The translations under genes and the position numbers were made by a program. From contig JAPDOI010001568.1 of assembly GCA_029168955.1 (NCBI GenBank), forward strand, positions 100,077 to 164,076: a stretch of 64,000 nt of DNA, read 5' to 3'. This stretch comes from Aplectana chamaeleonis. Lineage: Eukaryota > Nematoda > Chromadorea > Rhabditida > Cosmocercidae. Shown in pieces: positions 45,860 through 55,881 of the stretch (position 1 is the stretch's first letter; each line of letters starts with the position of its first letter). Below the pieces are notes generated by a model. The model saw nothing but the letters and a program-made list of their open reading frames with translations, made no database searches and was not told the DNA's origin.

Positions 45860-46059
45860 TACTGTCGTTCTCGGGGTCAGATTCCTGTACGCATTTGCGT
45901 ACTACGGTTGATTCATCATGCGACATGTGATAATCGTGCCGGGACCACTTGGGTCCCGGCACGATTCATCTTTCTCTTAGCACGATTATCACGTACCGCA
46001 TGATGCAACCACCGTGGTCCGCGATTGCCGACCGGAATTCGGCTCCGAGAGTGATAGTA
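45860..46059. mobile_element. MITE family A, copy 4, near the axis of the foldback
   Basis: TACTGTCGTTCTCGGGGTC at the left and GGAATTCGGCTCCGAGAGTG, ATAGTA at the right; core GTGCCGGGACCACTTGGGTC. It lies close to the centre of symmetry of the 4-kb element. Confidence 0.85.
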
Positions 46060-46604
46060 ATTCAAATCTATAACAAATCTGCCGACATCAAGACTGCGCC
46101 TCACGCGACTTGTCGCATACACGACGCTACCGCTCGCGCTGACTTTTCGGTCCAAGAAAAAACTTTTTTTTAAATTTTTTTCGTATTCAGGCCTTAACCT
46201 ATTGCTCATTCTAATCGCCGCGCTGCAGTGCAACGCAATGCGGCCGAATTTATGCAAAAACGCTTTGCACGGTCAAACTTCTTCGTCGCGTTTTGGAATC
46301 GCTACGTCATTTGATTCGAATTTTCCATGCATCTGTTAATATAAAATCTGCGGCGAACGTGACGCGACCGCTCGCTCGGAGTGGCGTGGATGACTACTGG
46401 CGTAATCATTTATTTATTCGAACAAACAACAAAACCGTGAATAGTCTAAGTACGTTCGTGAACAAATTCTCATCAAAATCAAACACGTCTTCACTACGTG
46501 GCTCATGAATGCCTATGAATAACTTACCGCGTGGTATAGCATCGCATGGCGTCGACCGCGCCGCGTTGTGATTCAACGCTGTGGTAGGAATGAGCCGATG
46601 ATCT

Positions 46605-46883
46605 GGGGCGGCATGCACGTACGCGGCGGGTTAGGTTGGGGTTAGGCAGAGTTTGAAGCGTCGGTGCGTTTGATGATAGCGGCGCGAGGGCTGAAACGGG
46701 TTAGGCTAGCACTGAAAAGTCTTTCCCTCGCAAACCCTACCTAGAAGGGTGGGGCAGCCGAAACCCCGTTGAGACCCCAACTATTGATTATCTCCAGCAC
46801 TCGCACAGCAATCATGAGACGCACCGACGCCCCAAACCCTGCCTAACCCCAACCTGACCCGCCGCGTACGTGCATGCCGCCCC
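46605..46883. mobile_element. 279-bp MITE inserted in the right arm of the foldback
   Basis: GGGGCGGCATGCACGTACGC, GGCGGGTTAGGTTGGGGTTA at the left with the complement at the right. The left arm of the foldback (near 45,340) keeps the uninterrupted text, so it serves as the empty site. The target duplication is ambiguous (TCTGG and CCTGG). Confidence 0.85.
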
Positions 46884-48114
46884 TGGAGACCATCCGTAAA
46901 GCTCAATTCACTACATTGAATTCGAGACGTTGATATTTAGTAAGTAGCCTCTTGGAGTGACTTTCCTTTCAACCTGTCTGTAGTCGCTGATGAGCTACGG
47001 ACTATCCATCCCGTTGAATCCCCTTCTAGCCTATCCCTACCCGTTGATGACTCGGCAGCCTCCCGTGTGATTACCTTCCCCTCATGTTTCTCTTCCTGTT
47101 CTTTCTGCTCTCTTCTTACTGATTCAACCCACGCTCTCATCGTCACCCGAGTGGATTTCTGCCCATGGAAATCGATCCATTTCGCGTGGACTTCGCTCAT
47201 GAGCGAGACAGGCAAGACAGTGCGCTTTCGACACCATCAAAAGTGGGGGTGTGCAGGGCGCGGAGAGGCAGAGACGCAGAGACGCAAAGCGAGGGACTAA
47301 CGATAAATTACTCCTTTAGATCTGAGAAACCGAAGGATTTGCCCGAACTTAAACAAGCAAACATTACACCATTGGAAAGCCTTTACCACCAGCATTGTGA
47401 ATTTTGGGAAGCGGCTGATCGTGGGTATCGGAGAACAGATAGAAGTTATCGATGATTACTACACGATTTTCAGTTTGAAAAGAATAGATGGCAAATCTGA
47501 GATGGTCTTTCGAACTATTTATCATGTACATCGGGCAGCTGCAAATATTACCAGCCCCTGAGAGGGAGTACGGGCCTTCTTGGAAGGGCTGCAGTCAGAT
47601 CGCTCATTTGACGTCGCTGCGAACCACTTTTCACGTCCTAAATTTTCTTCAAGTTCTCCACCATGGGTCGATTCAGACACAGTTTAAGAAAAAAATTGCT
47701 ATTCTCTGTAAATCTGAGCAACAGGAGGCTTGTCGCTGTAGAAATGGTGACATTTTCGGGTTTAGAAAGTCAAAAGACCGAGATTTCGCAGAAAAAGTCA
47801 GTCGGCAGAAGACAGTTTATTAAACTGTTGTCTATCACGTTAACACTGTTGAGGTGGACGTTGAATTACGTCAAATAACCAGAAAATACTTGAATTTCCC
47901 CTTCGCCAACTCGATTGATTATGTTAGCCCCATATGCCTTGTTTGGCCGTAAGACATGCGGAAGCTCAAAAGAAAGAGCTCTCGATGCTGATTCGAAATT
48001 TGTCCTTCATTTCTCAAATGGAGCACTTTGGGCGGAGTTATGGCGAAAAGTCGCAAAAGTCGCGATTTCGCGACTTTTGCGGCCTTTTTGAGAAAATTAG
48101 TGCGGGTATTGTAG

Positions 48115-48539
48115 TGGAGTTGGCGGCCGACAGGAGAGTTTGGCGGGAGGAGAAAACACTTCCGCTTGCGGCCGAACATAATCCTACATTTCTGGAATCG
48201 CTTGGGCAGGTTCAAATGCATCGCAGTGTAACCTGTCACGAAATTTTTAGATGCGGTTGACATTTCCAGATCTGCCTTGTCATGAGCAAAAAATTGCTAT
48301 TAGGAGTTTTTCAAATGCAGCGTAACGAAAGATTTTAAGTTCATCACCTCGCATCCCGTACAGATCGGCGTATATGCTCTCCTAGCTAATAAAATCTCTT
48401 ACAGAATACGAAAGGGCTGAAAAAACCCTATCCAGCGTAAAACACTTGAACACTCTCTAAAAATCACTTTTGGTGGTAACAGGCTGCCTTTAGAATTTAT
48501 TGGAGAATTGCTATTCTTATGGAGGCGTGTCTTGTACGT
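48115..48539. other. No gene recognised
   Basis: Unique-looking DNA between the foldback and the inverted copy of 42,735-42,815. Confidence 0.35.
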
Positions 48540-48618
48540 GAATGCACACAACACAACTGATTTTACGGTCATTAGTTTTGTCTTTTGTCTCCATACCATT
48601 AGCCCTCGATGAGACAAA

Positions 48619-49520
48619 AACTGAGGGAAAGATCAATAGACCGACCTAGTGTTCTTCGTCGACCTCATATCGTCACAAGCTACATATTCGAATGAAGCTA
48701 TATTGTCTGAACAAGAATAGTCTTTCACCACTGTCACCCGAAGTGTACCGAGAAGCGTCTCGATGGGAAAGAAACAATACTTAAACATGGAGAGTGACGC
48801 AATAATGCATCGACTTTAGGTTCGTTGAGTGGACACAGAATATAGGTGAAGACTTGGGAGGTAGGTCATTAGGGTTGAGATTGGTGTGGGCAGTTGTTGG
48901 ATACAAGAAAATCGGACACGAGCAATCGATATTAGCGAGCTCTCTTGCGTGTACTTTCACTTTATTCACTTCATGTCATTTACTCTCTCATATTCTGACA
49001 CAATCTTTTTTTTGTGTTGAATAATCCATATGATCTGGTCAATATGTGAATGTCGGATTGTAGTTCTCATTGTAACTGACATAAGTCCATTATGTTGTAC
49101 TCGAGCCGAAAGTTGTTATTACTACCTCTGATTTAATTATGAAGCACACACTGGCACTTGTTGCAACAGTAATGGCACATTACTGCGTCAGGAGAATACT
49201 CAGAATACTCCTATCCATTGCGCTTGAAACGTGACTTCAGTCTCTTAGTGTCAATTACTCTTCTTGTTTGCAAGCAATGAGCCTTTTCAGCTTCTTTCGC
49301 TTTTCAGGAAGATAATTCGCTTTGTAATTTTCATTTTCTTACTGATTTTGCACCAAGAATAGTATTTTCTATGAAGGGGAAGCCACTACAGTTGCTCAGA
49401 GAGGCTGGACAAGGTTGCTGACTGCTTGATGCAGAAGGTAATGTAGCAGAACATACCACGTCGTTGCTCGAACCTTCCTTGCACGGCCATGCTCTCTTAG
49501 TAGCCTTTCGGCGCCACAAG
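48619..49520 (+). repeat. Duplicated upstream block of receptor copy 3 (partner 33,557-34,365)
   Basis: Shares an ordered set of anchors with 33,557-34,365 and lacks the 150-bp MITE found there. It ends about 70 bp before receptor exon 1, so it probably contains the promoter of this receptor lineage. Confidence 0.8.
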
Positions 49521-49578
49521 CAAAGACTTTCTGAACAGATGTCTGGCATGTGTAATAACCTATAATAAAATATTATCC

Positions 49579-49588
49579 TTTCAGAGAC
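49579..49588 (+). promoter_or_regulatory. Putative trans-splice acceptor of receptor copy 3
   Basis: CCTTTCAG ends at 49,584, then AGAC, then ATG at 49,589. Same spacing as the other first exons. Confidence 0.5.
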
Positions 49589-49801
49589 ATGACATTGAAA
49601 GAAGAGTTTGTGGATTCCCTATTCGAGACCATTCAAACGACTAACAACGTGACCTCCTCATTATGCGGATTGGCAGTGAACGGTTATATTTTGCTCCGAA
49701 TTTTCAAAAAGCTTTCAGCTGCGAATCACTATCAACACCTGATCGCAGCAAGATCTGTGCTTCTTATTGGGGTTTTTTTGGTGCAGTTGTTCGCTAACCA
49801 G
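49589..49801 (+). pseudogene. Chemoreceptor GPCR copy 3, exon 1 only
   Basis: A 71-codon exon with the same length as exon 1 of the intact gene, ending in QLFANQ and a GT donor (49,802). It encodes TM1 (near residues 22-40) and TM2 (near 51-69), with the shared words SLFETIQ, NGYILLRIF and NHYQHLIA. No matching exons 2-6 were found in the next 14 kb, which are foldbacks and satellites. Either the gene was cut by insertions or deletion, or the rest lies beyond the window. The exon itself has no defect. Confidence 0.75.
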
Positions 49802-50400
49802 GTTGGTGGTCTGTGATATGAAACAGATATGTGATCCTGTCAGCACGCAGGGATTCTCGTAACAGGTTTAATTTTACAGCGGTTCACAGATTGAAATATA
49901 CCCTAGAAGGAATGAAGCAGCTTCACAAAAGTGGGTGGAGCCTTACAGAATATAGCTCTGCGAAGTAGCGCTTCATTACAAAAAAAAGAAAGATCTTTCC
50001 GGGTCTCATTTTTTGTGCTTGAATCAATGTCAGCTTGACCCTGCCAGTCTGAAAACTTATGCTGATATTTGAATGATACACAAGTGCACATAGAACCACG
50101 TACGCAATGGGCCTTTACTTATCAGGGTTCTTGTGGTTGCTGACCTGAGGATAATAGATCCAATCTCGCATGGTTCATTGTGTGCCCTTGCCACTGAGCG
50201 AAGTCAAGCTCTCATAAGCCAGCAGTCGGCTAGCATAAGAGATTGCCATTAATAAATGCTGAGAGTCATGAATTTACAGTACGCCGCAAAAATATGCTCC
50301 GTATCACAAATATATGACATCCGTGAATTTGTCGGTTTCGTGTTTGTTGAGCAAGATTTATAGTTCTCGTCGACACCTCTGTAATCAGGGGTGACTCAAC
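49802..50400. other. Downstream of receptor exon 1, no exon recognised
   Basis: I looked for the exon 2 signature (CAG followed by AGA and a 158-bp open block) and did not find it. Confidence 0.4.
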
Positions 50401-50403
50401 CTA

Positions 50404-51091
50404 CTCCGGCAAACTGGGGCGTCGACAACAGGTTGATCCGCCCACCATGAGTCACCGCTGGCCAACGCGCCGATATTCGGCGGGGCTGTGGCCGCGAGTT
50501 ATGCTCTGGTCGATGTCGAGCTGTTGCACAGCAATTACGGCCGCGAGTTATGATCTCGTCGATGTCGAGCTGTTGTACAGCTACCGCTTTAGATACAAGG
50601 GAAATATACGACGCATTTTTCAAGCATGCTGTGAATGATTGGCCAAGTTTGCGGTACTTTGGCTCCGCCCAGCACCTGGAGGTCCTGCCTATCCTGTGGT
50701 GACCCCAGTGGACACTAGGCGACCAGCCGCGACGCGCGTCGGAGTGCCTACCGCGACGCGTGTCGGAGTGCCGACCGCGACGCGTGCCGGAGTGCCGAGC
50801 GCGACGCGTGTCGGAGTGCCGACCGCGACGCGTGCCGGTGTGCCGACAGCGACGCGTGTCGGTAAAAAGTAGTACCTCAGCTAGATGAAACAGTCCTGTA
50901 GGATGTGAACTGCTGCTAAATAGGCCGCTAAACGCGAGACCTCGAGTTGTCAACAGCTCGACAACAGGCGGACGTCGCTGGGCAACGGGCAGGTCTCAGA
51001 CTGACAATACGCGCGATTTAACTTGTCAACAGGGAGCGGTTTATGAGATGACAACTTATCAACCTGTTGTCGACGCCCCAGTTTGCCTGAG
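50404..51091. mobile_element. 688-bp MITE with TA target duplication and an internal minisatellite
   Basis: TA then CTCCGGCAAACTGGGGCGTC, GACAACAGGTTGAT at the left; the complement ATCAACCTGTTGTCGACGCC, CCAGTTTGCCTGAG precedes TA at 51,092. Terminal repeats are about 36 bp with a few mismatches. No protein is encoded. Confidence 0.85.
50728..50866. repeat. 24-bp GC-rich minisatellite GACCGCGACGCGTGTCGGAG
   Basis: About six units of 24 bp (GCGACGCG, TG.CGG.GTGCCGACC) inside the MITE at 50,404. Both strands stay open with an 8-residue repeat as a by-product. Confidence 0.9.
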
Positions 51092-51354
51092 TACGTATAT
51101 TTTTTTTGAGAAAGATCAAGCGTTTGTACTCTCCTCTATAATAATTTTACGTTTTACGATCAAAAAGATAGGACACAATTGGTTATATCGGTACTCTCGT
51201 TTGATAAAATGTGTAATCACAAATCCAATGACTGAGTGACCAACCTGGCACCTTTGCTGCATTAACTGCTTGATTTGGTATACTTTTGACCAAGTGAATC
51301 AGCCTTTGCCACTCGATTCTGCTCTACTTCATGCCGAGTTATGGCCTGTCGAGT

Positions 51355-52115
51355 TCTATCGCCGGTAATGGACTCAGACCCGGCGAAACCAAATACCACA
51401 GACTCTTCATTGGAATAAGATCAGTGCTGTAGACGAGCCACTCCTGACAAGGTAGTTCGTACCGGAAAACAAGACTTCTGACTTGATCAAGTGAACATTC
51501 ACGTTGTCTTGCTAAAGCATTGGTTAAACAACGCGGAAACAAGGTAAATGGATGTAGGTGTCTTTCTCACATCATCTGGTACTCGCCAGAGTTCATCCGA
51601 CAGATGCAGACAGCAAGCTGTAGATCTTCACGACAGGGAAACGCTCCGAGAGATCATAAAAAATCTCCCACCGCAGCTTTGACGGCTAAATTGGGCAGGA
51701 TTCGAATCCCTTCATTCAAACCTTTGACCGTCGGGCTCATTGAGATTCAATTTCTGCTCGTCAGGAAACTTCACCTATCTACCAGAAGTTCACGTGAGTC
51801 GCTGTCTATTTAAGCCGTCGCAATAGCGTTGTGAGATCTTCCATAAGCTGTCGAAGCATCTTACGTCTACGGCTTGCGTTCTTTAGCTGTAAGAGGATTT
51901 TCATCGAGTACCAGAGGATGCAGGAATGACACATACTTTCATTTTACCCTTGTTCTTGAACTCCAATTTCCAGTGCCTAGCAAGACAACGTGAGCGTTCA
52001 CGTGAGCAAGTGTACGATGGACTTTTTTGTCGGCAAAGGAATCTTGTAGAGACTGGCTCGTCTCAATAAAGGATCTCTGTGTATTTTGGTTTGTCGGGTG
52101 CCGGCGACACTTTTT
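51355..52115. repeat. 760-bp imperfect foldback
   Basis: CGGCGAAACCAAATACC, GACGAGCCACT and GTGAACATTCACGTTGTCTT on the left (51,383-51,510) match in inverted order AAGACAACGTGAGCGTTCAC, ACTGGCTCGTC and TTTGGTTTGTCGG on the right (51,980-52,100). An old inverted-repeat element; edges uncertain. Confidence 0.7.
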
Positions 52116-53380
52116 GATTTCTGCGCTCCAACAGGTCATAAATCAGGGATGGAACACTATCGACTCGCAAACGCTGATCAACTTGGTTGAAAGTTACCAG
52201 ATCGTGCATTTGATGCTACGAAGGTGCGGGAAACACCACTTGTCTACTAGATTGGTGATATCACTTGTTTATCAGGCGACAATCCCGATGTAACCAAGCA
52301 TGAAATTGTTCTGAACAAGTGCACAAATATTTGATCTTACTCAAAATAGGTATGCGGAAATGATTTCACACTTTGATCACATTAGGTAACCGTTTTTTGA
52401 TCTGTCGCGTCGATTACCGTAGTAGAGAACCTTTTGAAGGTTCCTTGCGGACCACGAGTTTGTGCGCTTTGGTATGAACCAAGTATGTATTGGGGAGCGT
52501 TCCTGAGCTTTTTCTCACAAAGAAAATGTTGGAATACTTGGCAGAAGTACAAACTTACATCTACTAGTGACCCTTCGGGTCACTAGCCCGTGGCAGCCAC
52601 GTGACTTGAATACGCGTGCCCCCTGGCAGTACTATAGTTGCGCATTTTGAAAACCGAGCAGACAGACAAACATGACACCGAAAGCATTTGAACTCAATCA
52701 ATTTTTCAAATTCTTCAATCAAAGTGCGTTCATACGTGGTGACACCCCAAGATGATAGTATCATTTTCACTTCCGTACCTTTCGCCGCTGCCCTCTGGCG
52801 CCGGTCACCTTTCGCTCTTACTTTGAATGACTACCATTTCATTACTCCTAGCAGAGAGCGGGCGTCCCCGATGGCTTCGTAAGAAGAAGGTCCGAATTCG
52901 CCGCTCCCCCCCCCCTCTCCCTGACCCACTCTCCCATAAACGATTTGGTCTTCGTTTGGCCCCACCACACATAGAGGGCGGCGCCGTTCAGGATCAAGCG
53001 GGGTTGCGGAGTTTCGCAACAGAGGTTGAGGGGGGGTCGCAAAATGTTCGGCACGAAAATAATGGTTAGGGGGATCGCAAAATTTTTGGATCAAAAATGG
53101 AAATTTGGTGTGGGTATCCCGCAAATTCTCGATATTTTAGGTCATCCAAAGAAAGAATCGTAGCATTGCACAGCTTTTAGAGCCCGACTACTGAGCGAGT
53201 TTTTAGTTCCTGGCCGTTTTAGCAGTCATTTATAAACTGCCCATAAGTCGCGCCTCCGGGGGGGTATCGCAGATTCTGGATGTTGACAGAAAAAATTGAC
53301 GGTGGCGGGTCGCCCCAAAGTCAAAAAATTACGCAACGTCCCGCCTGACCGTCGCGCCGGTCACCTTCCATGCGAAGCCG
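52116..53380. other. No gene recognised
   Basis: Mixed DNA with a small palindrome (GTGACCCTTCGGGTCAC at 52,567-52,583) and GC-rich text from 52,780. The short overlapping frames lack support. Confidence 0.35.
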
Positions 53381-53384
53381 AACG

Positions 53385-54890
53385 ATGGGCCAGCTTTGCC
53401 GGCCACTTTCTCTCTGCGTAGTATTCGTTCGGCTTTGCCGAACGATGGGCCGGCTTCGCCGGCCACTTTCTCTCTACGTAGTATTCGTTAGGCTTCGCCG
53501 GACGATGGGCCAGCTTCGCCGGCTACCCTCCACGTATTATTCGTTCGGCTCCGCCGAACGATTGGACAGCTTGCCGGGCAACTCTCCACGTAGTAATCGT
53601 TCGGCTTCGCCGAACGATGAGCCAGCTGGGCGGGCAACTCTCCACGTAGTATTCGTTCGGCTTCGCCGAACGATCGGCCGGCTTCGCCGGCTACCCTTTG
53701 TTCGGCTTCGCCGAACGATGGGCCAGCTGGGCGGGCAACTTTCCACGTAGTATTCGTTTGGCTCCGCCGAACGATCGGCCGGCTTCGCCGGCTACCCTTT
53801 GTTCGGCTTCGCCGAACGATGGGCCAGCTTGGCGGGCAACTTTCCACGTAGTATTCGTTCGGCTCCGCCGAACAATTGGACAGCTTGGCGGGCAACTCTC
53901 TACGTAGTAATCGTTCGGCTTCGCCGAACGATCTGCCGGCTTCGTCGGCTACCCTCCACGTAGTATTCGTTCGGCTTCGCCGAACAATGGGCCAGCTGGG
54001 CGGGCAACTCTCCACGTAGTAATCGTTCGGCTTTGCCGAACGATGGGCCGGATTCGCCGACTCCCCTCTCTCTACGTAGTATTCGTTCGGCTTCGCCGAA
54101 CGATCGGCCGGCTTTGCCGGCTACCCTTTGTTCGGCTTCGCCGAACGATGGGCCAGCTGGGCGGGCAACTTTCCACGTAGTATTCGTTCGGCTCCGCCGA
54201 ACGATCGGCCGGCTTCGCCGGCTACCCTTTGTTCGGCTTCGCCGAACGATGGGCCAGCTGGGCGGGCAACTTTCCACGTAGTATTCGTTCGGCTCCGCCG
54301 AACAATTGGACAGCTTGGCGGGCAACTCTCTACGTAGTAATCGTTCGGCTTCGCCGAACGATGGGCCAGCTGGGCGGCCAACTCTCCACGTAGTATTCGT
54401 TCGGCTTTGTCGAACGATCTGCCGTTCCGCCGGCTACCCTCCACGTAGTATTCGTTCGGCTTCGCCGAACGATTTGCCGGCTTCGACAGCTACCCTCCAC
54501 GTAGTATTCGTTAGGCTTCGCCGAACGATCTGCCGATTTGGCGGGCAACTCTCCACGTAGTATTCGTTCGGCTTCGCCGAACGATCTGCCAGCTCCGCCG
54601 AACGATCTGCCGGCTTCGCCGAACGATCTGCCGGCTTCGCCGGCTTCCCTCCACGTAGTATTCGTTCGCTGCCGGAACGATCTGCTGGTCCGCCGGCTAC
54701 CCTCTACGTAGTATTCGTTGGGCTTCGCCGAACGATTGGCCAGCTTCGCCGGCTACCCTCCACGTAGTATTCGTTTGGCTTCGCCGAACAATGGGCAAGC
54801 TGGGCGGGCAACTCTCCACTTAGAATTCGTTCGGCTTCGCCGAACGATAGGCCGGCTTCTCCGGCCACCCTCCACGTAGTAAATTTTGAC
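53385..54890. repeat. GC-rich satellite of hairpin units CGTTCGGCTTCGCCGAACG
   Basis: Repeated units of about 56 bp: ATTCGTTCGGCTTCGCCGAA, CGATGGGCCAGCTGGGCGGG, CAACTTTCCACGTAGT. A shorter alternative block (GATCGGCCGGCTTCGCCGGC, TACCCTTTG) alternates in places. Each unit contains a 19-base perfect hairpin (8-bp stem, TTC loop), and many contain a second (GCCGGC TTC GCCGGC). Roughly 28 hairpins occur. The long open frames on both strands follow from the repeat. Confidence 0.9.
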
Positions 54891-55129
54891 CATATACTCA
54901 CCGTAACGTAGAATTTCACGACGGCCTCTGCAGAAACGGCTGTTCTCGCACTGCAATTTCATTGTCAGAGGACGGCTGATACTACCTCGTTTTAGCCACC
55001 AAATGGTGGTTTGGAAGAAATTCTTTTTTCTCCAAAAATTTTGGTGCTATGTGGGATGGGGAGGGAACACTGTGGGGCGGCACCCTTGGCCACGCCCATT
55101 CAACCGTGCCGCACTAAATTTGAGCACCT

Positions 55130-55650
55130 ATGGGCTATTTTTGGATAGGAGGCGGGAAATGGATGCAGGTCGATCCTATTCCAATTTGAACTCGATAACT
55201 TAACTTTGAAGGGTACCTCAAAATCGTGGGTTTACATACTAAATTAGCCGTGGAGCACGGAAACTGCTCGGGCATGCTACGGCTGTGGAGACCGGGTTAG
55301 TGGGTGGATCTGCAGCCAATAAACACAGGTTGTCGGAGGTAAGTACTGAACTTGTCAGAATTCTTACTCATGACACGTCATCGATCGATAATCAACATTA
55401 TCGATTCCCGCGCTTTTTGCACAAACTGCTTCGAGGAATGATGACTGTTGACGGGGTTGGTTTTCCTGGTTGAGAAATTTCAGAATCCTTACTCATGACA
55501 CGTCATCGATCGATAATCAACATTATCAATTTTCGCGCTTTTTGCACAAATTGCGGCGAGGGGTGGTGATTGTTGATGGGGTTGGTTTTCCTGGCTGAGA
55601 AATTCTGCTCATCAGTCATCGATAAATACCAATCAATAATATCGATTTTT
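55130..55650. repeat. Dispersed repeat, partner of 60,965-61,440, with internal 120-bp direct repeats
   Basis: GAAATGGATGCAGGTCG, TTTGAAGGGTACCTCAAAAT, TTTACATACTAAATTAGCCG and ACACGTCATCGATCGATAAT are shared in order with the partner. From 55,360 a block of about 120 bp ending in GGTTGGTTTTCCTGG occurs two to three times. Confidence 0.85.
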
Positions 55651-55693
55651 TAGCCTGTTGCACAAAAGTCTTGTGATTTTTGATTGTTGATGA

Positions 55694-55881
55694 TATTTTC
55701 AGGTGCATGTGCTGCAACTGACGCCACCGAAGGAGCTTTTCGAGGTGAGTACAATTTTTTAAACTTGTTGCCTACAACCATAAAAATGTCGCATTTTGTG
55801 CAAGGCAACAAGTTTCAGAAATTGTACTCACCTTGAAAAGCTCCTTCGGTGGCGTCAGTTGCAGCACATGCACCTGAAAAT
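55694..55881. repeat. Foldback whose arms are an exon-like 42-nt block
   Basis: Arms of about 80 bp (55,694-55,775 and 55,805-55,881, inverted). Each arm reads ATTTTCAG, then 42 open bases (55,703-55,744, encoding VHVLQLTPPKELFE), then GTGAGT, so it looks like a small exon with both splice sites in each orientation. Confidence 0.8.

Larger units (their letters stand above)
44162..48111. mobile_element. 3.95-kb nearly palindromic foldback element, TA target duplication
   Basis: TA flanks (44,160-44,161 and 48,112-48,113). The ends are CAATACCCGCACTAATTTTC and its exact complement. The outer 900 bp of each arm (44,162-45,060 against 47,225-48,111) are almost identical, with a handful of differences in the outer 300 bp, so the element is young or its arms are being homogenised. 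Inner arms (about 45,180-45,463 and 46,492-47,180) also pair. No transposase domain is seen; the open frames in it mirror each other in the two arms. Two smaller MITEs are inserted near the axis. A subterminal palindrome AAAAGTCGCGAAATCGCGAC lies about 35 bp from each end. Confidence 0.85.

Noticed and set aside
46625..46650. Interstitial telomere (GGGTTAGGTTGGGGTTAGGC)
   Set aside because: Only two imperfect TTAGG words, part of the inverted end of a MITE.
47934..48260. Frame beginning MPCLAVRHAEAQKKE, present in both arms
   Set aside because: Its duplication is explained by the palindromic arms; there is no independent evidence of coding.
53488..54444. Minus-strand frames of 107-175 codons, arginine-rich
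   Set aside because: They track the GC hairpin satellite and shift frame with unit length; not genes.
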